IMG/VR virus record: IMGVR_UViG_3300035187_000277
Span: 1 to 27,870 of that record
Strand: one strand, 5' to 3'
DNA: 27,870 bases
DNA from: a virus
The stretch's first letter is position 1; every line of letters begins with the position of its first letter. Positions 6,714 through 16,608 of the stretch are shown here, piece after piece. The notes under the pieces are model-generated. The model did no database searches. It was not told where the DNA came from and saw only the letters and a program-made list of their open reading frames with translations. The position numbers were made by a program, and so were the translations under genes.

Positions 6714-9593
6714 ATGTACGAAAAATTTCTTGAGGCAATACTGCCTAGCCAAGGCAACTATTGTTTGTGCTCCATGAGTGAGCCTAGCAGGATGCGGCAA
6801 AGGTTTACTGAAAACGCATCTTTAGAAGAGTTGTATAAGTTAATTGAAAAAGCAAAGAAGGAGGCCCACACTAATGTTTGGTTTGCGTTGTCGTCGTTTG
6901 AAACAGCTTACTCACGGGCAGCAGACGACTCCCTCTATATCAAGAGTTTCTTTCTAGATATTGACGTAGGTAAAGAGAAGAATAGCTACGCAACAAAGGA
7001 TGAAGCACAAGATGCGGTGATAAGTTGGGTCGAGAAGATGGGGTTGCCTGAGCCGACTGTGGTTGATTCAGGTAATGGCTTTCATATCTATTGGATTCTC
7101 AAAGAAGAGATACCGACTAAAGAGTGGTTACCCTACGCACAGAAACTCAAGCAATTATGCGTTGATCATGGATTGGTGATCGACCCTGCTGTGCCAGCCG
7201 ACAGAGCAAGGATCTTGCGGGTTCCGGGCACTTACAACTATGGCAAGAATTGTGATGCAGTTGAACCGCCACTAGCTGAAGTCATCACGGACATCAACTT
7301 GTACTCACTGGATGAGATCGTATCTTGTCTCGGTGAGGTCGCTAAACCTGTGGCTGAATTTGACCTCGCTCAAGTCAAACGTGGACTTGATGAGGATACT
7401 AAAAAACTTCTTGGCTATGACGACTATGAATTTGAATTTAGAGAACTTGCAGAAAAATCTCTCGCAGGAAACGGATGTAACCAAATCCGATGGATCATCG
7501 AAAACACAGCTACTTGTCAGGAGCCGATGTGGTACGCTGGAATATCTGTCGCCATTAGGTGTGTTGATGCTGATACAGCAATCCATCTCCTCTCTGAGGG
7601 GCATCCAAAGTACACTCCAGAAGAAACCGAGCGAAAAGCTCAACAAAGTCTTGCCGAAGCAAGATGGGCACACGGCTGCGAAGCATTTGAAGGTCTCAAC
7701 CCCGGCGGTTGTGATGGATGTCCGTACAAAGGTAAAGTCAGATCAAACTCACCAATCGGCATCGTTGCCAGACTTAAGTTGGCAGAGCAAAGTCCTGATG
7801 ATTCCTCAGACTCAACCGACTCAGAAGAAAAAGGCAGCGAAGTTATACCGAAGGAATTTTTAAAGTTCCCTCCTGACTTGTTCCCCTTCATGCGGCCAGC
7901 CAACGGTGGCATCTATTTTCAGCCAGCCCCAGACAAGAACGGCATCCAACAAGCACCGTATCAAGTCTACCCCTACGACATCATTCCTATCAAACGGCTA
8001 ACAAGTCCTTTTGAAGGAGAGTCACTGCAACTGATGATCAGAATGCCGCAAGACGGTGACACGCAGCATATCTTGCCGCTTCGATATCTGGGTATGCCTG
8101 ACAAGTACAAGGAGTTTTTGTACAGCAACGGGATCATGGTCAACGACAAGGGTGTTGCATTACTCAAGGAATATTTTATGAAATGGGCTTCACACTTCAT
8201 CCACAGAAGAAAAGCAGAAAACATGCGGATTCAGATGGGCTGGACTTCACCAAGCTATGAATCCTTTGTGTCAGGCGGCATCGAGATCACACCGAAGGGA
8301 GACTTTGAGTGCCCTGTCTCACCGTCATTACGCAACGTGTCACCTCACATTAGACCAAACGGAACATACGGTGGATGGCGCACGGCTGCTGAAGAATTTC
8401 TTAGGCCAGGGTTTGAACTGCACAGGCTATCTTTACTGACTGGCTTTGGATCGATACTTGTGCCGATGACAAATATCGGCGGGCTTATTATCAGCTTGTC
8501 AGGTGAAAAGGGGTCAGGAAAGACAGGTGCTCTGCAAGCTGGCTTGAGTGTGTTCGGTGATCCTATAAAACAAAAAATTACAACCCAAGACGGCGCGACT
8601 ACTAACGGTATCTTTCAGAGAGCTACGACACTACGCAATCTTTTAGTAGGTATCGACGAGACATCAAACTTCAAGCCGCAGGTCATATCGGATGCCATAT
8701 TTAAGCTACCAATGAACGAGCAACCAAAGATCAGGCTACAGACTTCATACAACTTAGAGCGCAAGGTGTCGGACGGTTCAAGTCAGCTTGTGCTTATGAC
8801 AACCAACCAGTCGAACAAACAAAAACTCTTTGCCACAGGCAAGGCCAACCCAGAAGGTGAGCTTCGCCGCTTACTAGAGTTTCATATCAACAAGCCACCG
8901 GGATTAACAGAGAGCGAAGGTCAGCACCTGTTCAATCCATTCAAGGAACACTTTGGTCATGCAGGGCCAATGTTCGTCAAAGCGCTGTACGACTACAACA
9001 TCGACAACGCTAAAAAGACAGTCACTGACTGGAAGCTACGTATCCTCAAAGACTTTGTTGATGACACAGGCTACAGCTACTGGACGGGAGGATTAGCGGC
9101 AATTCTTGCCGCTGGTGAGATAGCTATTAAGAGCAAGATCCTTGACTATGATCTTGAGGACTTATATCGGTTCGTACTCAAAGAGATGTGGGACATGCAT
9201 TACCAAGAGCGTAGGACTAAGAAGTCTTACGAGGACATCATCAATGAGTTCATCATCAACCACATGAATTCAATACTGATGATTAATGATGGCAAAGTGG
9301 TGATGGAGCCGAAGGGCGACAAACTGTTAATCCGCACCGAAGTTCATACAGGTAGGGTGTTCATATCTTCATCTGCCATGAAAGAACACCTTGATAAGTT
9401 GCAGATCAATATCACAGCCTTTGAAGGCGAGCTATTGCACAAGGGCATCCTCAAGAAGGGCGGCAAGAACATGACCGCGCCCTACAAGCTGCGGTTCGGC
9501 GCAGGGTGGAAGTTCAACGTAGCCAACATCCAAGGCTACGAGTTCAGACTGGATGTGTCTGACCTCTTTGATGAGGACTTGTCCAGTGATTGA
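6714..9593 (+). CDS. Primase-helicase: AEP primase fused to DUF927-like ATPase
   Basis: 959 residues, the likely replicative primase and helicase. The N-terminal archaeo-eukaryotic-type primase domain (about 1-210) shows the metal motif FFLDIDVG (D82, D84), SGNGFHIYW with H124, D157, and the RARILRVPGTYNYG block (164-176). A cysteine-containing linker (CEAFEGLNPGGCDGCPYKGK) may bind zinc. The C-terminal ATPase has Walker A GEKGSGKT (597-604), Walker B GIDET (D648, E649) and the LVLMTTNQS sensor strand, matching DUF927-type helicases of phages and plasmids. An acidic Ser/Asp linker (DDSSDSTDSEEKG) separates them. The ATG at 6714 lacks a ribosome site, and a hairpin lies just before it. The stop overlaps the next gene by eight bases. 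Confidence 0.93.
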   Translation: MYEKFLEAILPSQGNYCLCSMSEPSRMRQRFTENASLEELYKLIEKAKKEAHTNVWFALSSFETAYSRAADDSLYIKSFFLDIDVGKEKNSYATKDEAQDAVISWVEKMGLPEPTVVDSGNGFHIYWILKEEIPTKEWLPYAQKLKQLCVDHGLVIDPAVPADRARILRVPGTYNYGKNCDAVEPPLAEVITDINLYSLDEIVSCLGEVAKPVAEFDLAQVKRGLDEDTKKLLGYDDYEFEFRELAEKSLAGNGCNQIRWIIENTATCQEPMWYAGISVAIRCVDADTAIHLLSEGHPKYTPEETERKAQQSLAEARWAHGCEAFEGLNPGGCDGCPYKGKVRSNSPIGIVARLKLAEQSPDDSSDSTDSEEKGSEVIPKEFLKFPPDLFPFMRPANGGIYFQPAPDKNGIQQAPYQVYPYDIIPIKRLTSPFEGESLQLMIRMPQDGDTQHILPLRYLGMPDKYKEFLYSNGIMVNDKGVALLKEYFMKWASHFIHRRKAENMRIQMGWTSPSYESFVSGGIEITPKGDFECPVSPSLRNVSPHIRPNGTYGGWRTAAEEFLRPGFELHRLSLLTGFGSILVPMTNIGGLIISLSGEKGSGKTGALQAGLSVFGDPIKQKITTQDGATTNGIFQRATTLRNLLVGIDETSNFKPQVISDAIFKLPMNEQPKIRLQTSYNLERKVSDGSSQLVLMTTNQSNKQKLFATGKANPEGELRRLLEFHINKPPGLTESEGQHLFNPFKEHFGHAGPMFVKALYDYNIDNAKKTVTDWKLRILKDFVDDTGYSYWTGGLAAILAAGEIAIKSKILDYDLEDLYRFVLKEMWDMHYQERRTKKSYEDIINEFIINHMNSILMINDGKVVMEPKGDKLLIRTEVHTGRVFISSSAMKEHLDKLQINITAFEGELLHKGILKKGGKNMTAPYKLRFGAGWKFNVANIQGYEFRLDVSDLFDEDLSSD

Positions 9594-9780
9594 GGAACCA
9601 GAGTGGATTCTGCCCTACGAGTTCATGGAGGTAGGTGAAAGCTTTTTTATACCTACCGTCCACATCGCTAACACCCACCATGTCATTGACGAAACATCTA
9701 AGCGGGCAGGTGTACGAGTGAAGTGCTACACCATCGTAGAAGATGGTGTGCTGGGGGTACGATGTTGGCGGCTGGCTTAG
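9586..9780 (+). CDS. Small phage hypothetical protein, 64 aa
   Basis: The GTG start at 9586 is preferred over an in-frame ATG at 9553, since GAGGA (9573-9577) lies eight bases upstream and the overlap with the preceding stop (GTGATTGA) is eight bases. The protein reads FMEVGESFFIPT near the start and VRVKCYTIVEDGVLGVRCW at the end. I remember this 'VGESFF(V/I)P...GVR.WR' plan from many short, unannotated phage proteins; function unknown. Its stop overlaps that of the converging late operon. Confidence 0.78.
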   Translation: MIEEPEWILPYEFMEVGESFFIPTVHIANTHHVIDETSKRAGVRVKCYTIVEDGVLGVRCWRLA

Positions 9781-12700
9781 TCTGGCTCAATGCCGTACGC
9801 GGCAACGGACTGCACAAAAGCTGACTTCATCTTATTTTGGTTATCAATCAAAACACGGACTTGGTCTTGCCTCTCTTTGATCGTGAGGTTTGTATTAGTC
9901 CTTGTCTTGTTGGCAAGTTCGCGCAATTTGTTTAGCTGTCCGTTGAACTTATTGTAGTAGTCGATGACTGACTTGTCGTAAGGATGTTCTTGGAAATAGT
10001 CAGCTATCCTTTCTGCATCGCCGCTTGAAGTATAGGCACGGTAGCGCCGCTCCAGGTTCTTGATTTCTTTCTCAACTTCACTGAACTGCCGTGCATCGTA
10101 GTTAGATGGGGCCTTCAGATAGGCATCAAGCAAGAGCGTATCAGTTTTGAAGTCGAAGTCTCGGTTACCGGCAATCGTATGCGCCGTGTTGTAGCTCCAT
10201 GATGCAAGTCGTGACACACCATCAAGATAGTTATTGGAGAAGAAGTACATCGTGTTGGGAGACACATCGATCTTGCCATCTGACATGTTGTACAACAAAC
10301 GAGCAGCATCTTTGAAAAACTCTGGGATGTTATCTCCACCTGTGTAGGCGTCATTGTTTCGTGACTGCCTGTTGTTGTAGATCTCGCGGCCAAGGCCATC
10401 CATGTTCATCGCCCACTCAAAGAGAGGCTTCAATGCACTGGGAAGTACAGAGTCAAGAGCAGCTTCTACAGGATGCTCAAACTTGTTGATCTTGGAGATC
10501 GGGATAGGCATGAAGGATTCAGCACCAGCATCCAAGACGTTGTTGATGAACTGACCGAACGACTGCGAACCTGACGCAAAGGCTGCGATCTGAGCACCCA
10601 CTGATGCAAAAGCGCCAGGGCCAAAACCCCAAGGTATCTGCAAAACAATATCTTTGCCGCCTGACTGTAGGCCAGTATTGAATCGAGCATTACGCACCCA
10701 CCGTGCAGTATCGTCGGTCAATACTTTGTTCCTACCTTCATCATCGTCGCCAGCCATAGCTGCTGCCATCATGAACGTTGCCGCGCCGACACCGAACAGA
10801 GTAGCTGACACAGTAGCAGCACTCTTAGTTCTGTTGCGATATTCTTTGACAAGCTTGTTGATGTCAGCGTCGGTTAGCTTACCAACATCCTCGGCTTCTT
10901 TCTTAACTATCTTTTTGAGTTCTTCGTCGGATTTGAAATAGTCAAGGGCTGGGGACAAGGCTTCGTAAGCGCGTACTGCACCTGTGGCTGCTGGCCTGAA
11001 AAACATGAAGAACGCGCCAAGTTCTTTACCCCTGATGCCTGTCTTTTCAAAGTTAGCAAGGTTTTTAGCGTAAGCAACAGCTTCAATTTTTGCTTGTTCA
11101 ATCGGCATACCTTCGGCTACAAACTGATCCCGCATCGTACGGTAAGCGGCAATGCGAGTAGACATCTCAAACATGTCGAGCCAAGCATCAAAGAATTTAT
11201 TTGCCCCGCTCAAAGACTTGATGACACCATTTTGGTCTGCCGAGTTGACTGCATCAGTAAGATTATCTTTGATGGTTATGCCTTGCAGGTATGCCACTCG
11301 ACCGCCTAGTTCGTAATACTCTCTAAGGTCTTTATAGAAAGGGTCGGTCTTGGCAAGACGAGCCATCTCAGCTTCATTACCACGACTAAATGCAAGCGAG
11401 TATTTGGCAGTTTTAGTAAAACCGTTCTTGGCTAAGATACTAGCCATTTCAGTCATTACCTGAAACCCACGCTTACCAGAAGTCTCAGCACCAAGCACCC
11501 CTGCATAGGTGAATAAGTTACGCAGAAAGTCCATCGGGGCAAACGCTGGGTTAAAGCGGGTGTGCATCTGCCCAAACATGCTGGTGGCTTTGCCTAGGCT
11601 ATCAACAAACCAATTGTCATCACGTAACGGGCGTTTGATAGCCTCAAGCATTTGCCTATCGTTGATTTCATAAATTTGAATTTTACCGTCGGGCAAATAA
11701 TGGAATATATTTTTTACACCACGTTTAAGTTCTTCATTAAGTTTGTTGTCAAATCTCTGTTCAAACGAAACTGTCTTTACAGGCTTACCACTGATTATTT
11801 TTGAGTCTATTAGGTTTTTAATTGAAAGCGTAACCCCAGCCTCATGCCTACCAAGCCGCATGGCGGATTTGCTAGCTTCATTAAGAACATTCAGGATTGG
11901 GTTATCTGCGTCAGTGATACGACCATCAAAAGCTTCTTGTTTGTCTTGAAGATCCCCACCAACGTTTTGCCCAAAGTAATCTAATTGATAGTCAGAAGGC
12001 CCAGTATCAGGTCTACCCTTAAACGGGAAGTAAAACTTAAAGTCATAGAAATCAACTAAGTTCTGTACTGGCGGTGAAAAGTAGTTTGATTTTTTGTTAA
12101 GGTCAATCGTTGTCTGTTCAATCTTTTGAAGTATGTCTATAAGTTTTTCAGCTTTAGTTTTATTGTCGCCGCTAAACGCACGACCAAATGCCTCTATTTG
12201 ATCTAAGCTATACGGGCCTAGTGTGTTGTAGGCTTCGTTGTTCATATCAAATAGTGGAGAAGTCTTAACCCCCTTTGCCGCCACAAGTGCTTCCAACTTT
12301 GCAAGCAGTTTTTGAGCTTCTTGTTTAGCCGCAGCGTCGCCCAATTTATTTCGGTCTATTTTAATTACGTCTTTTATGATGCTGTCACGATCCCTAACTG
12401 CTTGGTTATCAGTAAGGGGTACTTCCCGCAGGTATTTAATTTTTCTACGTTCTGGGTCATGCAAGTGAATTGCATACATGTGTAAGCGAGCTAAAGCATC
12501 TTGTACCGTAATACCCATAGACTTAGCTAAATCGGCCAACATGTCGTTGGCCTTACTGATGTCTGTATAAAAATGCTTTTGGTATGCGTTTTCCGCACGG
12601 CCTGCTGATGTAGCTAAGGCCGTACCCAAGTTGTTTTGGTCTTTGCCAAACGATATTAATTTACCAACTCTACGTAAAATATTATTTATACGATCAACTC

Positions 12701-15700
12701 TATACCTATAGTTTTGTGCTTGCTCAATAATTCTTGTACGACCATCTTTATTAAAAGCGTCTTTAAGCGCACGAGTTTTTGTGGCAAGTGTTGGCTTTTC
12801 AGCTTCCATCTTTGACACAAGACGATTACCCGTTTCTTTGATAGTTTTTTGAGCCTCGGCATCAGTTATTTGTAAAGACTTATCAAACTCTGGTATGGCT
12901 TCTGGCGCACTAAGAATTTGTTCAAAGTTTGCCATGAGGTCAAACAGAGCGTTTTGTTCATTTAGTTCTACACTAGCTACGTCAGTCTGCACAGCAGAAG
13001 TGTCACCTCTGCCAGCAATGATGGCAGCATCCACAAGACGATTTATTCTTGATTCATATTCTTGTTTAGATATTTTTTGTGGCTTTTCGCTAGGACGTTT
13101 CTCTCCTTTTTTGCGCCCACTTTTACCGTATTCAATCTGTTCGATTTCTATGTCTGGTATTTGATACTCTTCCTCTGCAATTGCTTCTAATTCTTCAAGT
13201 GCTTCTACGTTTTCTAGAGTAGGCTCAACTCTTTCTTCGACAGTATCCCGCAAAGCCTGAATACTGTCATACAACTCACGTTTTCTAGTAGGTACAAATT
13301 CTTTTGGCGTTATACGTAGGGTTTTTAAAAGCCCTTTTATACCCAACAAGTCCGCTATCCTATCAACCAAAGTACTCCATGTACTTGGTAATTTTGCTGT
13401 AGGCATGGGCGAAGGCATCTTACGTAAGACGGTCTGCATATTAGGATCAGACAATCCGTAAGATATAAACTCATACACGTTTTCAAACGCGTTTGGAAAA
13501 CTACCTTTTATACCAGGGTTTCTTTTTGCCGCGTTGTATATTTTAATTATGTCTTGAGCAGCTTGTTTTTGAGTATCTGACATCCCCGCTCTATTACCCG
13601 TAAGATATTTATACATCATCTTAACGGTGACAGCATGAACAAGTTCATGCATCAGGGCGGTTTCATTTAATGCCCTATCAGTAATAGTAAGAGTATCTGT
13701 GCGTGGGTCGTATTCCGCAATAAATGTGCTGGCTTTGCCTTCAGATCTCAAAAGACGCGCTGCCTCTGCGCGAGTAGATGGGTCTTTAGATAGTGTGGGT
13801 ATATATCTAAGTTTTGTGTCGATACCACCTAAGTCACGTATAAGTGAAGCAATACCTCTATTAATAGCACCGGATAACCGAGTACCTCCAGTAACAGCTT
13901 GTAAAAACGAAGTGCCTGTATACGGTTGCTTTTTCTGATAACCTTTAGCTAAATTAGCTAAGTAATCAATTACTGTTTTTAAATTACCCTGTTTAGCTGC
14001 TTCTGAAATATCAGTAGGTAATTCAGTACCAGCCATACCAAGTTTTTCTGCTTGGATCTCACGTTGAGCTTTACCGTATGCAGTTTCTGCTTTACCTTCA
14101 TCTAATTCTTCTTTAGTTACTTCTTCAGTACCTAAAGATTCATTATAGTTTTGTATCGCATCAAAACCTTTTATTACTTGCTCGCCCGTTACTTTACCTT
14201 TAAGAGGGGCTTCGCCAAGATAGGCTTGTTGTTCATCTTCAGTGAGTTCAACAAACGAAGGTAAATTTAATTTACGTAGTTTTGATTCAATCCTACGATT
14301 TATTTCGTAAGCTGCTATTGAATTAGCTACTATATCTGCTCGCGCCCCTGCTTCATCAGTAAAAGATTTTTTCTTGTCGCGGTAGTCAGATAATTTAGCT
14401 AAGGCTTTGGTAGCGCCTGCTGGGGTCAGATCTTTACCCAAGGCATCCACAAAAACTTCACGTTCATCAGCCGTTAATTTGCCACCCTTTTCTTCGCCAG
14501 CTTTTATTTCTTCAGTCGTTAAATCGCGGAACAGTTTAGGCAACCCACGAGTTTTTAAACTCTTAGATCCTCTTGCGGCAGCGTCTTCATAAAGGGCTGC
14601 TATGCGATCTTGTTGCTGAGCGTATCTTGTCTGGTCAAACGGTCTTAGTATTTCTGACGCAAAATTAAAATCTTCTGGGTCTATTGGTTTGTTTTGCCTT
14701 AATTCATCTCTTACTGAATTAACAAAATCTAGCTCTTCTTCAGACAGGGTCTCTTCAATTTCTTTTAAGCGAGCTTCTTCATTAGCTCCAATTGAAACAG
14801 CACCTTTATTTTTTGCAGCTTTTTTTCTAGCTTCAAGCGCAGCTTTAGCCGCAGCTCTTTTATCGCTTAAGTCTTTTGGTTTAGTTTCAACAACGGGTTC
14901 GGTTGTGGTTGCAGCGGCACCTGCCACTGCTGCTCCTTGAGCAGGCGCTTCTTCTCTTGCTTCTTCTTTTTGCTGGGCTTCAGGGGACGTAACGACACTG
15001 AGGGTTCCTTGTTGAGTTGCAGGGGCTTGTTGTTGGGCTAATGCAATGTCAGGTTGTTGCGCTCCCACTCCAACCTGCTGAGAAGCATCTGTAGCACTCC
15101 CCATTCCGTCGGTAGAAGGTGGTGCAGCTCTTCCGGTAGTGGTTTCACCTCCGGGTCTGACAGATAGATCAGTGCCTGTTCCACTTGGCTGTTGGTCAAC
15201 TTGGTCAAGTTGCTCACCTTGTTTCTCCTCTGTAGCTGGTTTAGGCGTCAAAAATTTAGTCAGCGCATTGACTAATTCTTGGTTATTTTTGGCGCGTAAA
15301 AAACCTTTAACTTGCGTTTCAGGCAAGCCTAAAAGACGAAGACTATTCTTGATCTCATTCTTAACGCCCCTTTCTTTTAGGGCTTCTGGGTCAATAGTGA
15401 ACCTTTCTAAGTCTTTGAGTGTAGTTTGAACTTGTGCAGGATCAAGATCTTCAAGCTTTAACTTCTTAGCTTTCTTCTGGGCTTCGTCAGTTTCTTCAGT
15501 CGTCGTTTCTTGTTCTTGGTCTTTTAACGTACGACGAAACTCTTCAGCTTGTTGGTCACGCGGCGTAGTCCCAGGCAATGCACCCAACCCTGCACCTAGT
15601 CCTGCACCTGCCAAACCTTCAAGGGCTGCTTGCCCTGCAACCCCTCTAAACGTAGGAACGTCAAAGCCTGCGCGTTGCAGTGCAACATTCTCAGCTAATT

Positions 15701-16607
15701 GTTCTTGACCAGCCTGCGCCATTTCAGGCACAGCTTCAGTAGCCCCTGCGGTAGCCGAACGACGTAATAACCCAGGTGCCGCAGCCTCAACTCCTTCTTG
15801 AGCTGCCTTCTGAGTAAAGCGTTTTAGGAGAAGATCTTCAACACCGATCTTACCGGCTATACCACCAAGCACCGTACCCGCTAAAACTTGGCCCCAGTTT
15901 TCTCCTGTGTAGGACTGAGCTTCACGAGCTTTACGCTCGGCAACTTTGGGATCTTCTCCAGAATCTGTGAGCGCACTTTTAACAGCTTCGTAAATCGTGC
16001 CTTTGACAGTACCTGCACCCATCGCCGCGCCGAGTCCAGTCTGTACTGCGCCAATACCCGTTGCTCCTAACCTAGCTACTGAACCAAGAAGACCGCCAGC
16101 AACAATCGGTGCGGCAGTGCCAAGAGCTTGGGAGAGCATATCAACAGGCGCAGTAGCAAAGGCTTGGACTGCGGCAACAAGCTGATCACCGATGCCTTTA
16201 TCCTCGGCATCTTTCATGATCTGGGCTATCTTCTTCTGGTCATTCTTAGCCTGTGCCGAGTACAGCTCACCAAGCATATCCTCCATGCCACGGTAGGCTT
16301 GCGATACAACATTATCAGGTCCAAAAGCATCCGCAATCATGCGGATACCCTGTGCGGCACCGCGTGCTATACCAATAGGTACGTCTGCTACTTGACGTAG
16401 AACAGATTGTTTTTCTGGTTTTGGCTCTGCCGCTGGTTGTTCTTTAGGTTTATGAAGCTCATCATAAACACGTTGGGCCTCTGCAAGAGAATCGGTTGGT
16501 TGCCCTCTCAAAGACCTATAGGCATTCGCAACTGTTTCAAAATCAGAGGTGCCTTTTTTATCTTCGTTTTCAATCAACCATTTTGCATAAGCAGATAGCC
16601 GATCCAT
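9777..16607 (-). CDS. Giant polyvalent virion protein with HExxH metallopeptidase
   Basis: 2276 residues, last gene of the late operon, most likely an internal protein ejected into the host. It starts with a short WLIENEDKKGTSDFETVANAY segment, continues with a Gly/Ala-rich hydrophobic region (about 155-350) and long Pro/Gln/Glu linkers. At 983-992 it has ALMHELVHAV; H987, E988 and H991 form a zinc-peptidase site, with E1046 in NVYEFISYGL as the likely third ligand. Around 1685 comes TRFNPAFAPMDFLRNLF and around 1872 GAFFMFFRPAATGAVRAYE, typical of C-terminal domains of phage 'large polyvalent proteins' (LPD38-like, by memory). A hydrophobic stretch near 1937-1960 may enter a membrane. Its size and place parallel T7 gp16. 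The middle (roughly 11650-14850) is markedly AT-rich. Confidence 0.85.
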   Translation of the reverse strand: MDRLSAYAKWLIENEDKKGTSDFETVANAYRSLRGQPTDSLAEAQRVYDELHKPKEQPAAEPKPEKQSVLRQVADVPIGIARGAAQGIRMIADAFGPDNVVSQAYRGMEDMLGELYSAQAKNDQKKIAQIMKDAEDKGIGDQLVAAVQAFATAPVDMLSQALGTAAPIVAGGLLGSVARLGATGIGAVQTGLGAAMGAGTVKGTIYEAVKSALTDSGEDPKVAERKAREAQSYTGENWGQVLAGTVLGGIAGKIGVEDLLLKRFTQKAAQEGVEAAAPGLLRRSATAGATEAVPEMAQAGQEQLAENVALQRAGFDVPTFRGVAGQAALEGLAGAGLGAGLGALPGTTPRDQQAEEFRRTLKDQEQETTTEETDEAQKKAKKLKLEDLDPAQVQTTLKDLERFTIDPEALKERGVKNEIKNSLRLLGLPETQVKGFLRAKNNQELVNALTKFLTPKPATEEKQGEQLDQVDQQPSGTGTDLSVRPGGETTTGRAAPPSTDGMGSATDASQQVGVGAQQPDIALAQQQAPATQQGTLSVVTSPEAQQKEEAREEAPAQGAAVAGAAATTTEPVVETKPKDLSDKRAAAKAALEARKKAAKNKGAVSIGANEEARLKEIEETLSEEELDFVNSVRDELRQNKPIDPEDFNFASEILRPFDQTRYAQQQDRIAALYEDAAARGSKSLKTRGLPKLFRDLTTEEIKAGEEKGGKLTADEREVFVDALGKDLTPAGATKALAKLSDYRDKKKSFTDEAGARADIVANSIAAYEINRRIESKLRKLNLPSFVELTEDEQQAYLGEAPLKGKVTGEQVIKGFDAIQNYNESLGTEEVTKEELDEGKAETAYGKAQREIQAEKLGMAGTELPTDISEAAKQGNLKTVIDYLANLAKGYQKKQPYTGTSFLQAVTGGTRLSGAINRGIASLIRDLGGIDTKLRYIPTLSKDPSTRAEAARLLRSEGKASTFIAEYDPRTDTLTITDRALNETALMHELVHAVTVKMMYKYLTGNRAGMSDTQKQAAQDIIKIYNAAKRNPGIKGSFPNAFENVYEFISYGLSDPNMQTVLRKMPSPMPTAKLPSTWSTLVDRIADLLGIKGLLKTLRITPKEFVPTRKRELYDSIQALRDTVEERVEPTLENVEALEELEAIAEEEYQIPDIEIEQIEYGKSGRKKGEKRPSEKPQKISKQEYESRINRLVDAAIIAGRGDTSAVQTDVASVELNEQNALFDLMANFEQILSAPEAIPEFDKSLQITDAEAQKTIKETGNRLVSKMEAEKPTLATKTRALKDAFNKDGRTRIIEQAQNYRYRVDRINNILRRVGKLISFGKDQNNLGTALATSAGRAENAYQKHFYTDISKANDMLADLAKSMGITVQDALARLHMYAIHLHDPERRKIKYLREVPLTDNQAVRDRDSIIKDVIKIDRNKLGDAAAKQEAQKLLAKLEALVAAKGVKTSPLFDMNNEAYNTLGPYSLDQIEAFGRAFSGDNKTKAEKLIDILQKIEQTTIDLNKKSNYFSPPVQNLVDFYDFKFYFPFKGRPDTGPSDYQLDYFGQNVGGDLQDKQEAFDGRITDADNPILNVLNEASKSAMRLGRHEAGVTLSIKNLIDSKIISGKPVKTVSFEQRFDNKLNEELKRGVKNIFHYLPDGKIQIYEINDRQMLEAIKRPLRDDNWFVDSLGKATSMFGQMHTRFNPAFAPMDFLRNLFTYAGVLGAETSGKRGFQVMTEMASILAKNGFTKTAKYSLAFSRGNEAEMARLAKTDPFYKDLREYYELGGRVAYLQGITIKDNLTDAVNSADQNGVIKSLSGANKFFDAWLDMFEMSTRIAAYRTMRDQFVAEGMPIEQAKIEAVAYAKNLANFEKTGIRGKELGAFFMFFRPAATGAVRAYEALSPALDYFKSDEELKKIVKKEAEDVGKLTDADINKLVKEYRNRTKSAATVSATLFGVGAATFMMAAAMAGDDDEGRNKVLTDDTARWVRNARFNTGLQSGGKDIVLQIPWGFGPGAFASVGAQIAAFASGSQSFGQFINNVLDAGAESFMPIPISKINKFEHPVEAALDSVLPSALKPLFEWAMNMDGLGREIYNNRQSRNNDAYTGGDNIPEFFKDAARLLYNMSDGKIDVSPNTMYFFSNNYLDGVSRLASWSYNTAHTIAGNRDFDFKTDTLLLDAYLKAPSNYDARQFSEVEKEIKNLERRYRAYTSSGDAERIADYFQEHPYDKSVIDYYNKFNGQLNKLRELANKTRTNTNLTIKERQDQVRVLIDNQNKMKSAFVQSVAAYGIEPD

Positions 16608-16608
16608 T

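Noticed and set aside
9791-9804. TGCCG/CGGCA hairpin just after the + strand stop as a terminator
   Set aside because: Only five base pairs with no T-run on either strand, and inside the coding sequence of the opposing gene.
9777-16607. Long antisense frames opposite the giant gene as separate genes
   Set aside because: They are short, lack ribosome sites and recognisable motifs, and sit opposite a single continuous, motif-bearing frame.
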